A stretch of DNA of 64,000 bases from assembly GCF_049723905.1 (NCBI RefSeq), contig NZ_JBJKFD010000001.1, forward strand, positions 4,092,001 to 4,156,000, in the 5' to 3' direction. Below are positions 33,556 to 41,718 of the stretch, piece by piece; positions within the stretch are counted from its first letter, which is position 1, and the number at the start of each line of letters is the position of its first letter. Source of the DNA: G963665185 sp049723905. Lineage in GTDB: Bacteria > Desulfobacterota > Desulfovibrionia > Desulfovibrionales > Desulfovibrionaceae. Both the position numbers and the translations under genes were made by a program. The notes under the pieces were generated by a model. That model ran no database searches. It saw only the letters and a list, made by a program, of their open reading frames with translations, and was not told the origin of the DNA.

Positions 33556-34992
33556 CTAGTAGTCGATGTAGGCTACATGCGTCTGCAAATATTCGTACAG
33601 ACCGTGCTTGCCGTCCGCGCCGCCAATGCCGGACTTGCGCCAGCCAGCATGGAAGCCTTGGATGGCTTCGAAGTGCGAGCGGTTGACGTAGGTTTCACCA
33701 AACTGCAGCTCGTTGATGGCGCGCATCATCTTAGTAAGCGTGGTGGTGAAGATGGACGAGGTAAGGCCGTATTCGCAATCGTTGGCCTTGTCCAAGGCCT
33801 CGTCAAAGCTGTCCACCTTGACCACGGGCAGTACCGGGCCGAAGATTTCCTTGCGGATGATTTCCATATCCTGCGTGCAATTGGCCAGCAGGGTCGGCTT
33901 GTAAAAGTAGCCTGTGGGCTGGTCTTCGGCACGCGAGCCGCCGGTAAGCACTTCCACGCCGTCGGCCTTGGCTTTCTGAACCATGGCGTCGATTTTCTCC
34001 AGCTGCGCGGCGTTGATCTGGCTGCTCATGTTGGGAGCGGGATCGGCAAAGGCGTCGCCGTAGGTTACGGCGGCCATGGCCTTGGTCAGCTTGTCCATGT
34101 ATTCGTCGTATACCTTGGAGTCCACGTACACGCGTTCGGCGCAGTTGCAGACCTGGCCGGAGAAGATGACGCGGGAGTCCACAGTGGCCTGGACAGCCAT
34201 GTCGATGTCGGCATCGTCGCAGATGATGACCGGAGCCTTGCCGCCCAGTTCCAGGGAGGTCTTGGTGATGTTTTCAGCCGTGGCCCGGATGATGCTCTGG
34301 CCGGTTTCCACACTGCCGGTCAGCGTTACCAGACCTACCTTGTCGCTGCGCACCAGGGTGTCGCCCAGGGTGCTGCCGCCGCCGGAAACGAAGTTCAGCA
34401 CGCCCTTGGGCAGGCCGATACCGGCAATGAGTTTGGCGAATTCAAAGGTGGTGTTGGGCGTTTCGCTGCTGGGCTTCAGGATGATGGTGCAGCCGGTGAG
34501 CAGCGCCGGAGCCACTTTGCGGGCCATGACGAAGAACGGGAAGTTCCAGGGGCAGATGCCCACCACAACGCCAATGGGCTGGCGATACAGCAGGATGTTT
34601 TCCTTGGGATTGTCGCTGGAGATGACTTCGCCTTCGTACTTGCGGGCCCAGCCGGCATAGTAGTCGAAATATTCGGCTGTGGCGTCGATTTCCACCTGGG
34701 CCAGGGGCATGACTTTTGCCTGCTCCTCGGCCAGGGTGCGGGCCAGGTGCTCGCGATTGTCACGGATTATCGCGGCCATCTGCTTGAGGTACCCGGCGCG
34801 CTCGGCGCAGGACGTTGCCGCCCATGCCTTTTGGGAAGAGTAGGCGGCATCGAGTGCGAGCTCGGCGTCCTTGGCATTGCCCTTGGGGGCCATGGCAACG
34901 GCTTTTTCTGTAAAGGGGTTGAAGACCTCGAACTGTTCTCCGGAAACTGCATCACGGAATTCGCCGTTGATGTACTGCTGATAGACTTTCAT
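33556..34992 (-). CDS. aldA: NAD-dependent aldehyde (lactaldehyde) dehydrogenase
   Basis: A 478-residue enzyme matching E. coli AldA (479 residues) throughout. It has the motifs PWNFPFF, the catalytic Glu in LELGGKAP and the nucleophile Cys in SGQVCNCAERVY. The C-terminal FHAGWRKSGIGGADGKHG is diagnostic for the lactaldehyde/glycolaldehyde branch. It oxidises L-lactaldehyde or glycolaldehyde to lactate or glycolate with NAD. The ATG at 34992 follows CAGGAGG. Two short palindromes lie in its promoter region. A 20-codon relic of a related gene is at 31250-31320. Sulfate reducers could use it to recover lactate from methylglyoxal or rhamnose/fucose breakdown (inference). Confidence 0.9.
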   Translation of the reverse strand: MKVYQQYINGEFRDAVSGEQFEVFNPFTEKAVAMAPKGNAKDAELALDAAYSSQKAWAATSCAERAGYLKQMAAIIRDNREHLARTLAEEQAKVMPLAQVEIDATAEYFDYYAGWARKYEGEVISSDNPKENILLYRQPIGVVVGICPWNFPFFVMARKVAPALLTGCTIILKPSSETPNTTFEFAKLIAGIGLPKGVLNFVSGGGSTLGDTLVRSDKVGLVTLTGSVETGQSIIRATAENITKTSLELGGKAPVIICDDADIDMAVQATVDSRVIFSGQVCNCAERVYVDSKVYDEYMDKLTKAMAAVTYGDAFADPAPNMSSQINAAQLEKIDAMVQKAKADGVEVLTGGSRAEDQPTGYFYKPTLLANCTQDMEIIRKEIFGPVLPVVKVDSFDEALDKANDCEYGLTSSIFTTTLTKMMRAINELQFGETYVNRSHFEAIQGFHAGWRKSGIGGADGKHGLYEYLQTHVAYIDY

Positions 34993-35025
34993 GCAACCAA
35001 CCTCCTGATGAATATGAATACAGAA

Positions 35026-35044
35026 CAACTCTTGGGAAGAGTTG
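35026..35044. promoter_or_regulatory. Palindrome upstream of aldA
   Basis: CAACTCTT and AAGAGTTG flank GGG, 34-52 bases before the aldA start. A candidate operator; the regulator is unknown. Confidence 0.4.
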
Positions 35045-35050
35045 GATATG

Positions 35051-35069
35051 ATCAACATATTTTGTTGAT
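35051..35069. promoter_or_regulatory. Second palindrome upstream of aldA
   Basis: ATCAAC and GTTGAT flank 7 bases. It lies about 25 bases from the first palindrome, in the expected promoter region. Confidence 0.35.
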
Positions 35070-35312
35070 GGTAAATCCAGAACGTCCCGCGAGATGCATG
35101 CCGACGTTGTGCAGAGGTCTTGTGAAACACAAGAGCCTTTGATTTTCAAACAAGTGTATCATGTCTTTGGGGTACACGGAAGATGAAAAAAATGTCCAGT
35201 ATCCTGGACTGACCATCTTTTGAGTATAAAAAATGGTTCAGCAGGGCTGAAAAAGGATGCTTTTGCGAAAAGAGACGGAATGCAATTCAGTCCCGTATTG
35301 GGGGAAAAAAAG

Positions 35313-36293
35313 TCAGACCGTGACCACACCGTTTTTTTCCACCAGCCAGGCGCGGGTCCGGGCCTGGCGCAGACATTGCGCGGCCTGCCTGGGCACCATG
35401 ACCATGGCGGCAGTTGCCAGGGCGTCGGCCTGCGTAAGGCTGTCGGCAACCACGCTCGTTCCCAGGGAGTGGCGGGGCGAATCGCCGGTGCGCGGGTCTA
35501 TGATGTGATGATGGGTCTTTTCCCGGTCGAAAAATACTTCGTATCCGCCCGAGGTTGCCAGACATTGGTTGTGCAGCTCCAGCACGGCAAGCCGGTCTTT
35601 TTGCGGACGCGGGTCTGTAATGGCCACGCGCCACGGCATGGCACGGGACGCCGTGTATTTGCTCCCCCGCGCCCGGATGTCGCCGCCTGCGTCCAGCAGA
35701 TAGTTGCTCACCCCGCACTGCTCCATGGCTTCGCCCGCCCGGTCCGCAATAAATCCCTTGGCCGAACCGTTCAGGGTAAGGCCCATGCCGCTGCGGGGCA
35801 GGGTTACCGCATTTTTCCGCACTTCCACCATGTCGTACCCTATGAGCTCCAGGGGCAGGCGGGACACATCGGTATCCGCACCATTGCGCCGGAACATGTC
35901 CAGAACAGGCTTGACCGTGGGGTCGAAGGCACCGCCGGTCTGGCGGTGGCAGGCCGCGCCCAGGCGCAGGCAGGCCGTGAGTTCCGGTGGGGCGTCTTTC
36001 AGGCTGCCCTGTTGGTTGAGTACGGAAAGCGGGGTGGCAGGGTCGAATTCGTTGAACACGCGGCTCAACCGTTCGATGGTGGCAAAAGCGAGTCCAGCGG
36101 CTTGCTCCGCCTGTGTCTGCGAAGCCCCGGCAATGGTTATGGTCACAAACGTGCCCATGGCAAGGCGCGTCCGGCTGAAGAGCGGCGTGCCGCCCGTAGC
36201 CGTAGCCATTCCGTCAACCGCGCAGACAAGATTGCCCACCTGGGCGGAAAGGGTGAAAGCCCCGCACAATTGCAGAAATTCGCGTCGGTTCAT
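35313..36293 (-). CDS. apbE: FAD:protein FMN transferase
   Basis: A 326-residue ApbE-family enzyme. The start NRREFLQLCGAFTLSA is a twin-arginine-like export signal. Further on, MGTFVTITI opens the ApbE domain, GLTLNGSAKGFIADRA and NYLLDAGGDIRARG form the flavin site, and HHHIIDPRTGDSP carries the metal-binding Asp region. It transfers FMN from FAD to Thr in SGAT-type motifs of exported flavoproteins. Here its substrates should be RnfG and RnfD of the same operon. The start overlaps the rnfB stop by 4 bases (ATGA), so the two are translated together. Confidence 0.93.
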   Translation of the reverse strand: MNRREFLQLCGAFTLSAQVGNLVCAVDGMATATGGTPLFSRTRLAMGTFVTITIAGASQTQAEQAAGLAFATIERLSRVFNEFDPATPLSVLNQQGSLKDAPPELTACLRLGAACHRQTGGAFDPTVKPVLDMFRRNGADTDVSRLPLELIGYDMVEVRKNAVTLPRSGMGLTLNGSAKGFIADRAGEAMEQCGVSNYLLDAGGDIRARGSKYTASRAMPWRVAITDPRPQKDRLAVLELHNQCLATSGGYEVFFDREKTHHHIIDPRTGDSPRHSLGTSVVADSLTQADALATAAMVMVPRQAAQCLRQARTRAWLVEKNGVVTV

Positions 36294-38401
36294 GCGGGTC
36301 TCCCTTTGGTATCCGTCTGTTGCGGCGTGCCGTTCCCCGTTGCAGTCTCCACCACCGGGTCGAAGTCGTAGCAGGTGGAACCGCAGCGCATGCAGCGCGA
36401 AGCCTCGTGTCTTACTTCTTCCTCGCTGATGGTCTGCTCCACTTCCCTGAAATTGCAGTGGCGGTCTTCCACGCATATTTCAGGCTGTTGTGCGCGTGGA
36501 ATACGGCCTATACCCGGCAGTTCCGTGAACAGCGATTCGGGCATGAGTTCTTTCAGAATGTCGTGGGGCACAGGAATTTCACCCTGCATCAAATAGTAGT
36601 GGATGCCCCTGGCCGCCCGTCTGCCGCCGCCTATGGCCGTAATAACCAGGGAAGGGCCGGTTACGCCGTCGCCCGCGGCGAAAACGTCCGGCAGGGTGGT
36701 CTGCATGGTTATGGGGTTTACGCTCAGGGTCTTGCGTTTGGTCACCTCGCAGATTGCGCCACCGTGTTCCACATAGCAGGGGTTGGGATACTGGCCGACG
36801 GCTGTAATGAGCGTTGTTGCCTTGATGCGCTGCTCCGAGCCTTGCTTGGGGATGGGGCTGCGGCGTCCGCTGGCATCGGGCTCGCCCAGTTCCATGGTAA
36901 TGTACTCCACCTCAGCAATGTGACCGTTAGCATCGGAAATCACACGCGTGGGACCGGCCAGGAACAGCATGTTGATGCCTTCCTCCTTGGCCGCCTGTAT
37001 TTCCAGGTCGTTGGCAGGCATATCAGCCTCGGTGCGGCGGTACATGAGGGTTACGTTGGCGTCCATGCGCCGCGCCGTGCGTGCCGTGTCTATGGCGGTG
37101 TTGCCGCCCCCCACGATAACCACGTCCGTGCCGACTTCAATGGTCCGTCCCAGGGCTATCTGAGTAAGGTATTCCGTGCCGCCCCACACCCCTTTACTCT
37201 CTTCGCCCTCTATGCGCAGGGTATAGTTGAGCCATGCGCCCATGCTCAGAAAAAAGGCCTCGAACCCTTCCTCTTTCAGGCTTTCCAGGGTGTAGTCGGT
37301 TCCGAATTCCATATTATTGCGGGCCTCTATGCCCAGCCCCAGAATGCCTTCAATTTCCCAATCCAGGATATGTTTGGGCAGTCTGTATTCCGGTATGCCG
37401 TAGCGCAGCTGGCCGCCCAGCTGGGGTTTCATGTCCAGAATGGTGGGGCTGTGGCCCAGCCGCCGCAGAAAAAAAGCGCAGGACAGGCCAGCTGGGCCGC
37501 CGCCTATGACGGCCACCTTTTTGCCTGTTTCCGGGGCAATGGGGATTTCCACCCGCGTGCCCGAGTTCATTTCCCAGTCTGCGGCAAACCGTTTGATATA
37601 GTTGATGCCCACCGGGTCATCCACAAGCCCGCGCCGACAATTTTTTTCGCAAGGAGCAGGGCAGACCCGGCCAATGGACAGTATGAGCGGGTTGCGTTCC
37701 TTGAGCGTCAAAACCGCTTCACGATATTCGCCCCGTTTTACCTGTTCGATGTACTCGGGGATGTTGATTTCCGCCGGGCATGTCTGGCGGCAGGGGGCCA
37801 GGCATTCGTTTTCGGTGTTCATGTGCAGAATGCGTGCGGACGGCGAAACCACCGTGATGACGTCACGAGGGCAGACTTCGGCGCAGATGCCGCAGGCGCG
37901 GCATTTGTTTTCGTCAATAACAGGCGTGCAGCCCGGTTCTATGAACATGGCATCGAACGGACAGGCCGCCACACAGGTTCCCAGCGCCAGACAGCCGTGG
38001 CCGCATACCTTGTTGCCGTCATACAGAAGCGATTGGGCGCGGCAGTCTGGGATGCCGTTGTACAGGTATTTATCCGCTGCACGTTCACCGCCCTGGCAGT
38101 CGTGAAAAGCCAGTTCCGGTTCCAATTCCACCAGGGCCAGCCCCATAACCCGCGCCACCCGCTCCATAACCTCCTGGCCGCCGATGACGCAGACATCCGC
38201 ACCCTCCTTGCCAGCCACCACGGCCCGGGCCGCACCGGCACAGCCCGGATAGCCGCAGCCGCCGCAGTTGGCCCCGGCCAGGGAACTTTCCACCAGCTCT
38301 ATGCGCGGGTCTTCCTTGACGTACAGCAGGCGGGAAGCCACAGCCAGGATAACCGCGGCCGTCAAACCCAGGCCCAGAAGAAATAATATCGAGGTATCCA
38401 T
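36290..38401 (-). CDS. rnfB: RnfB fused to a glutamate-synthase-like NAD(P)H oxidoreductase
   Basis: A 703-residue fusion. Residues 1-195 are RnfB: an N-terminal membrane anchor (LFLLGLGLTAAVILAVA), a [4Fe-4S] site CGGCGYPGC with Cys46, 49, 54 and 71, and two ferredoxin-type clusters (CVAACPFD, CRACGICAEVCP). Residues 200-690 resemble the small subunit of glutamate synthase (GltD): a CLAPCRQTCPAEINIP Fe-S segment, FAD motif GGGPAGLSCAFFLRRLG, NAD(P) motif VVIVGGGNTAIDTARTARRM and AAGDGVTGPSLV. A last CMRCGSTCYDF follows. This extra module could pass NAD(P)H electrons to RnfB. The arrangement is as known for Desulfovibrio rnf clusters. GGAGG precedes ATG 38401. A 471-base repeat-filled gap separates it from rnfA. 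Confidence 0.92.
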   Translation of the reverse strand: MDTSILFLLGLGLTAAVILAVASRLLYVKEDPRIELVESSLAGANCGGCGYPGCAGAARAVVAGKEGADVCVIGGQEVMERVARVMGLALVELEPELAFHDCQGGERAADKYLYNGIPDCRAQSLLYDGNKVCGHGCLALGTCVAACPFDAMFIEPGCTPVIDENKCRACGICAEVCPRDVITVVSPSARILHMNTENECLAPCRQTCPAEINIPEYIEQVKRGEYREAVLTLKERNPLILSIGRVCPAPCEKNCRRGLVDDPVGINYIKRFAADWEMNSGTRVEIPIAPETGKKVAVIGGGPAGLSCAFFLRRLGHSPTILDMKPQLGGQLRYGIPEYRLPKHILDWEIEGILGLGIEARNNMEFGTDYTLESLKEEGFEAFFLSMGAWLNYTLRIEGEESKGVWGGTEYLTQIALGRTIEVGTDVVIVGGGNTAIDTARTARRMDANVTLMYRRTEADMPANDLEIQAAKEEGINMLFLAGPTRVISDANGHIAEVEYITMELGEPDASGRRSPIPKQGSEQRIKATTLITAVGQYPNPCYVEHGGAICEVTKRKTLSVNPITMQTTLPDVFAAGDGVTGPSLVITAIGGGRRAARGIHYYLMQGEIPVPHDILKELMPESLFTELPGIGRIPRAQQPEICVEDRHCNFREVEQTISEEEVRHEASRCMRCGSTCYDFDPVVETATGNGTPQQTDTKGRPA

Positions 38402-38421
38402 GCGTCATATCCTCCAACGGT

Positions 38422-38548
38422 CAGGCTGCTGGCAAACGCACGATAGCGGCGTTGCTTCGGAGAAAATCAAACCCTCGCGTACGTAAAGAGTACGCGTCGT
38501 CCTTGATTTTTCCTCGCGCCTTGCTCTCGCACATTTGCCAGCCGCCTG
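38422..38548 (+). repeat. ERIC-like palindromic repeat, copy 6
   Basis: One of the best-conserved copies. Left CACGATAGCGGCGTTGC, inner arms CCCTCGCGTACGTAAAGAGTACGCG, right CTTGCTCTCGCAC. The outer flanks CAGGCTGCTGGCAAA and TTTGCCAGCCGCCTG extend the palindrome here. It lies inside the rnf operon. Confidence 0.93.
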
Positions 38549-38585
38549 AGAAGTCCACTCAATAATTTACCTGCCCAGGCTGCAG

Positions 38586-38692
38586 TCAAAGGCACGATAG
38601 CGGCGTTGCTTCGGAAAAATTCAAACCCTCGCGTACATAAAGAGTACGCGTCGTCCTTGATTTTTCCTCGCGCTTTGCTCTCGCACATTTGT
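38586..38692 (+). repeat. ERIC-like palindromic repeat, copy 7
   Basis: Almost identical to copy 6 and in the same orientation, about 35 bases further on. The near identity suggests a recent duplication. Confidence 0.93.
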
Positions 38693-38771
38693 CCGCCGCC
38701 TGAGAATTCCATGTAATGATCAATCTGCCCAAGCGTCTTCCCGTTCTCCATTCTTTAATCGGCCTCTCTGT

Positions 38772-38872
38772 GTTTGTTTTTTCGCTTCGAAAAAACAAAC
38801 GCATGATGCGGGGGCTCGGGGGCCATCATGGCCCCCGGCGGGGTACGGGGCAGCGCCCCGTCCTCCCCCCGG
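38772..38872. repeat. Run of strong hairpins between rnfA and rnfB
   Basis: A perfect AT-rich hairpin (TTTGTTTTTTCG / CGAAAAAACAAA) is followed by GC-rich hairpins (GGGGGCCATCATGGCCCCC, GGGGCAGCGCCCC). The first resembles a terminator or processing site for the rnfCDGEA transcript. The GC-rich part is of the simple intergenic type frequent in G+C-rich Proteobacteria. Confidence 0.6.
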
Positions 38873-39451
38873 CTACGAAATCATGCCTTTAAAGGCGAAA
38901 AAGGCCATGGACATGAGTCCGGCCATGACCAGCCCGATGGCTGTTCCCTGCAGTTTGTGTGGAATACGTGAAATCTCGAAGCGTTCGCGGATGCCTGCCA
39001 TGAGGACCAGGGCGAGCAGAAAGCCCAGGCCGGAGGCGGCGGCAAAGACCACGGATTGGATGAGGTCGTATTCCTTTCTCTGGACCATGATGGCGATGCC
39101 GAGGACTGCGCAGTTGGTGGTGATGAGCGGCAGAAAGATTCCGAGCGACCTGTAGAGTGGGGGGATGACCTTTTTGAGAAACATTTCCACAAATTGGACC
39201 AGGGCGGCGATAACCAGGATAAAGGCGATGGTCTGGAGATAGCCGAGGCCCAGGGGAACCAGAAAGCTGTCCTGTATAAGCCAGGTAAAGGCCGTGGACA
39301 TGACCGTTACAAAGACGACGGCCAGCCCCATGCCGATGGAAACGCCAAGCTCTTTGGAACAACCGAGAAAGGGGCAGTTGCCAAGGTATTGGGCCAGGAC
39401 GATGTTGTTTACAAAGATGGCCGCGATAATCATGAGAAAATAATCGTGCAT
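38873..39451 (-). CDS. rnfA: Rnf complex membrane subunit A
   Basis: A 192-residue protein with six transmembrane helices. VNNIVLAQYLGNCPFLGCSKELG with its Cys near the N-terminus is the RnfA/NqrE signature; the second Cys, in TTNCAVLGIAI, completes the pair that holds the membrane-embedded Fe-S cluster shared with the RnfE/NqrD subunit. It starts 3 bases after the rnfE stop with GGGAG before it. The Rnf complex oxidises ferredoxin, reduces NAD (or cytochrome) and pumps Na+ or H+. Confidence 0.95.
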   Translation of the reverse strand: MHDYFLMIIAAIFVNNIVLAQYLGNCPFLGCSKELGVSIGMGLAVVFVTVMSTAFTWLIQDSFLVPLGLGYLQTIAFILVIAALVQFVEMFLKKVIPPLYRSLGIFLPLITTNCAVLGIAIMVQRKEYDLIQSVVFAAASGLGFLLALVLMAGIRERFEISRIPHKLQGTAIGLVMAGLMSMAFFAFKGMIS

Positions 39452-39454
39452 GGC

Positions 39455-40135
39455 CTATCTCCCGAACATCCTGTAGCAGGACCCGCAGTTGCGGCATTCG
39501 GCAGGCGGCGAGGTAACGCCCGTGCGTCGAGACTGGATGGCGCTGATGACGTTCATGAGGCCCAGCACCAGCCCCAGGCAGACGAACGCGCCGGGTGCTT
39601 CCACCATAAAGGAGAAGGGCTCGAAATGGGGGCCGAAAAGCTGGTGGCCGAAGATGGTACCGTAGCCGAATATTTCGCGCACCGACCCCAGAAAGGTGAG
39701 GGAGAGGCAAAAACCCAGCCCTATGCCCGCACCGTCGGCCAGGGAGAGAAATACGGTGTTCTTGGAGGCAAAGGCCTCTGCCCGGCCAAGGATGATGCAG
39801 TTGACCACGATGAGGGGCACAAAGATGCCGAGCCTTTGGTACAGGGGGTAGGTGAAGGCCTGCATGAGCTGCTCCACGGTGACGACCAGCGAGGCGGCCA
39901 CGACGATGAAGCAGGCGATGCGGACCTTGGCCGGTATGAGCTTGCGCAGGGCCGAGATGAGCACGTTGGAGAAGGTGAGCACGAAGATGACGGCCAGCCC
40001 CATGCCCATTCCGTTTTCCGCAGTCTTGGTGACGGCCAGAGTGGGACACAGGCCGAGGACCAGCCGGAACGGGGGCAGATCCTTCCACAGCCCTTTGGTG
40101 AACTCCTTGGAAAAATCCTTGAAGATTTGGTTCAT
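39455..40135 (-). CDS. rnfE: Rnf complex membrane subunit E
   Basis: A 226-residue multi-span membrane protein homologous to RnfA and NqrD. LVLGLCPTLAVTKTAENGMGMG carries the first cluster cysteine and VNCIILGRAEAFA the second. It has an added C-terminal tail with ECRNCGSCYRMFGR, a Cys-rich end not typical of all RnfE proteins. Its ATG overlaps the rnfG stop (ATGA at 40132-40135). Confidence 0.95.
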   Translation of the reverse strand: MNQIFKDFSKEFTKGLWKDLPPFRLVLGLCPTLAVTKTAENGMGMGLAVIFVLTFSNVLISALRKLIPAKVRIACFIVVAASLVVTVEQLMQAFTYPLYQRLGIFVPLIVVNCIILGRAEAFASKNTVFLSLADGAGIGLGFCLSLTFLGSVREIFGYGTIFGHQLFGPHFEPFSFMVEAPGAFVCLGLVLGLMNVISAIQSRRTGVTSPPAECRNCGSCYRMFGR

Positions 40136-40731
40136 TGGCCTGCTCCTTTTGCGGAAAAGGCAGTCAGCAATTGCGGTTTGACGGCCTGGAAGGTTTTTAC
40201 CGCCCCGGCCACGGCTGCGGTAACGCCTGTGGAGGTGATGGTTGCTCCGGACACGGCGTCGATATCGCCGCCATTTTTTTTGAGGGACAGGCCGGAAAAG
40301 GGATGGGCCGCGAACTGGCCTGTAAATTCCGGCTCTGCGGCGCGTGCGCCCAGCCCCGGCGTTTCCTTGTGGGTGGTCAGCCCTATGCCTGCCAGCTCGT
40401 TTTTTGTCAGGCTGAAGCCGATCATTATGCCCACGGGGCCGCCGTAGCCTCCTCCAAAGGCTTCGAAGGCCACGGATTTGAGCGTGCCGTCCTTGAAGAT
40501 GGGAAAGACGGTGATTTTTTCACCATTCGGCTCGGTCAAGATTTTGCGGTCCTTGATGGCGGTCTGGTCGGCCTCTCCGGGAAAGATGGCGGCCAGGGCC
40601 GGGCCCTGCACGTAGGTCATCACCTGTTCTTCGATGAGCGGCGCGGTTGCCTTGCGAACGGTGGAAAGAATCCAGCCCGATCCGGCGCAGATAATTGAGA
40701 GCACGACGACCATTTTGATCATTTCACGCAT
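40132..40731 (-). CDS. rnfG: Rnf complex subunit G, covalent FMN protein
   Basis: A 199-residue protein with one N-terminal membrane anchor (MVVVLSIICAGSGWILS) and a periplasmic FMN-binding domain. VSGATITST near residue 165 is the SGAT flavinylation site, where ApbE should attach FMN by a phosphoester to Thr. ETPGLGARA is the conserved preceding element. It starts at ATG 40731 behind GGGAG, overlapping the end of rnfD by 8 bases; a longer in-frame extension is less likely. Confidence 0.94.
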   Translation of the reverse strand: MREMIKMVVVLSIICAGSGWILSTVRKATAPLIEEQVMTYVQGPALAAIFPGEADQTAIKDRKILTEPNGEKITVFPIFKDGTLKSVAFEAFGGGYGGPVGIMIGFSLTKNELAGIGLTTHKETPGLGARAAEPEFTGQFAAHPFSGLSLKKNGGDIDAVSGATITSTGVTAAVAGAVKTFQAVKPQLLTAFSAKGAGQ

Positions 40732-41704
40732 GGGCGGCTCCCTGCTTTTGGGAGGAACGCTTGCCAAAAGCCCGGGGACGGATGCGGTCGAAGAGCGGGG
40801 TGGTCAGTTCGGCCAGCAGAATGGCGAAAGGTGCTCCGTCCGTGTACACGCCGTAGGTGCGTATGATGACGATGAGCGCGCCAGCGAAAAGACCCCACAA
40901 AGGCATGGCCCAGCGCCCCGAAGGGCTGGATGCGTGTTCCGGGGCCAGGAAAAAAATGGCGAAAACAGTGGAACCGGCCAGGATTTGAAACAGGGGCGGT
41001 GCGAATTCCTGGGGTGCGACAAAGTGCATGCATCCGGAAGTGAGGAAGACGCCGACCAGAACGCCCAGCGGAATGCAGGGTCTGAGCCGTCCGCGCAGGA
41101 TCAGATACAGGCCTCCGATGGCCAGGGCCAGGGGCTGGGCAGCGCCGAGGCCGCCGAGCTGGCCGTTCAAACAGAGGTCCTGCGGAGTGTACGCGGCAAT
41201 GGCGGCGGCCCCGTAATATTTGAGTTCGAACAGGGGAGAGGCCAGGGGCGTCTGCAACACGGCCAGGTCGGGCGTCATGCGGGCGGGCCAGGAAATCGTG
41301 CATGCGGCCCATCCCACCAGGGCGGGATGCAGAGGGTTGCCTCCCACGCCGCCGAAGATGAGCTTGCCCAGGACGATGCACAGGGCCACGCCTATGAGCA
41401 CCAGCCACCAGGGCGCGGTGGCCGGGAGCAGAAAGGCGAAGAGCAGGCCTATGACCAGGGCGTTGGCGTCGTTGATGAAGGGCGGCCGGTCTGCCTGGCC
41501 GGTAAACCGTTGGGCCAGATATTCGGTAGCCACGGCCGCGGAGCAGGACAGGCCTATCACCCTGGCCGCATCCAGGCCGTAAAAGTACACGGCCATCAAT
41601 GCGGCAGGGGCGAGGGCCAGCAGGGTCTCCCACATCATGCCCCGGAAGCTCCGCCCATTGTGCCAGGACGGAGGGCTGGAGACGGTGTACAGCGTGTCTT
41701 TCAT
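40724..41704 (-). CDS. rnfD: Rnf complex membrane subunit D
   Basis: A 326-residue integral membrane protein. SSPPSWHNGRSFRGMMWETLLAL is the usual N-terminal start before the first helix, and GGVGGNPLHPALVGWA is the RnfD/NqrB signature. The expected flavin-attachment region near residue 190 is less clearly SGAT-like here (LASPLFELKYYGA). The start is chosen at ATG 41704 next to GAGGGAAG. Confidence 0.93.
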   Translation of the reverse strand: MKDTLYTVSSPPSWHNGRSFRGMMWETLLALAPAALMAVYFYGLDAARVIGLSCSAAVATEYLAQRFTGQADRPPFINDANALVIGLLFAFLLPATAPWWLVLIGVALCIVLGKLIFGGVGGNPLHPALVGWAACTISWPARMTPDLAVLQTPLASPLFELKYYGAAAIAAYTPQDLCLNGQLGGLGAAQPLALAIGGLYLILRGRLRPCIPLGVLVGVFLTSGCMHFVAPQEFAPPLFQILAGSTVFAIFFLAPEHASSPSGRWAMPLWGLFAGALIVIIRTYGVYTDGAPFAILLAELTTPLFDRIRPRAFGKRSSQKQGAAHA

Positions 41705-41718
41705 ATCTTCCCTCGGTC

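Noticed and set aside
36320..38386. Long plus-strand open frame opposite rnfB
   Set aside because: Composition artefact of a G+C-rich gene; no domain, and the opposite strand is RnfB with all its cysteines.
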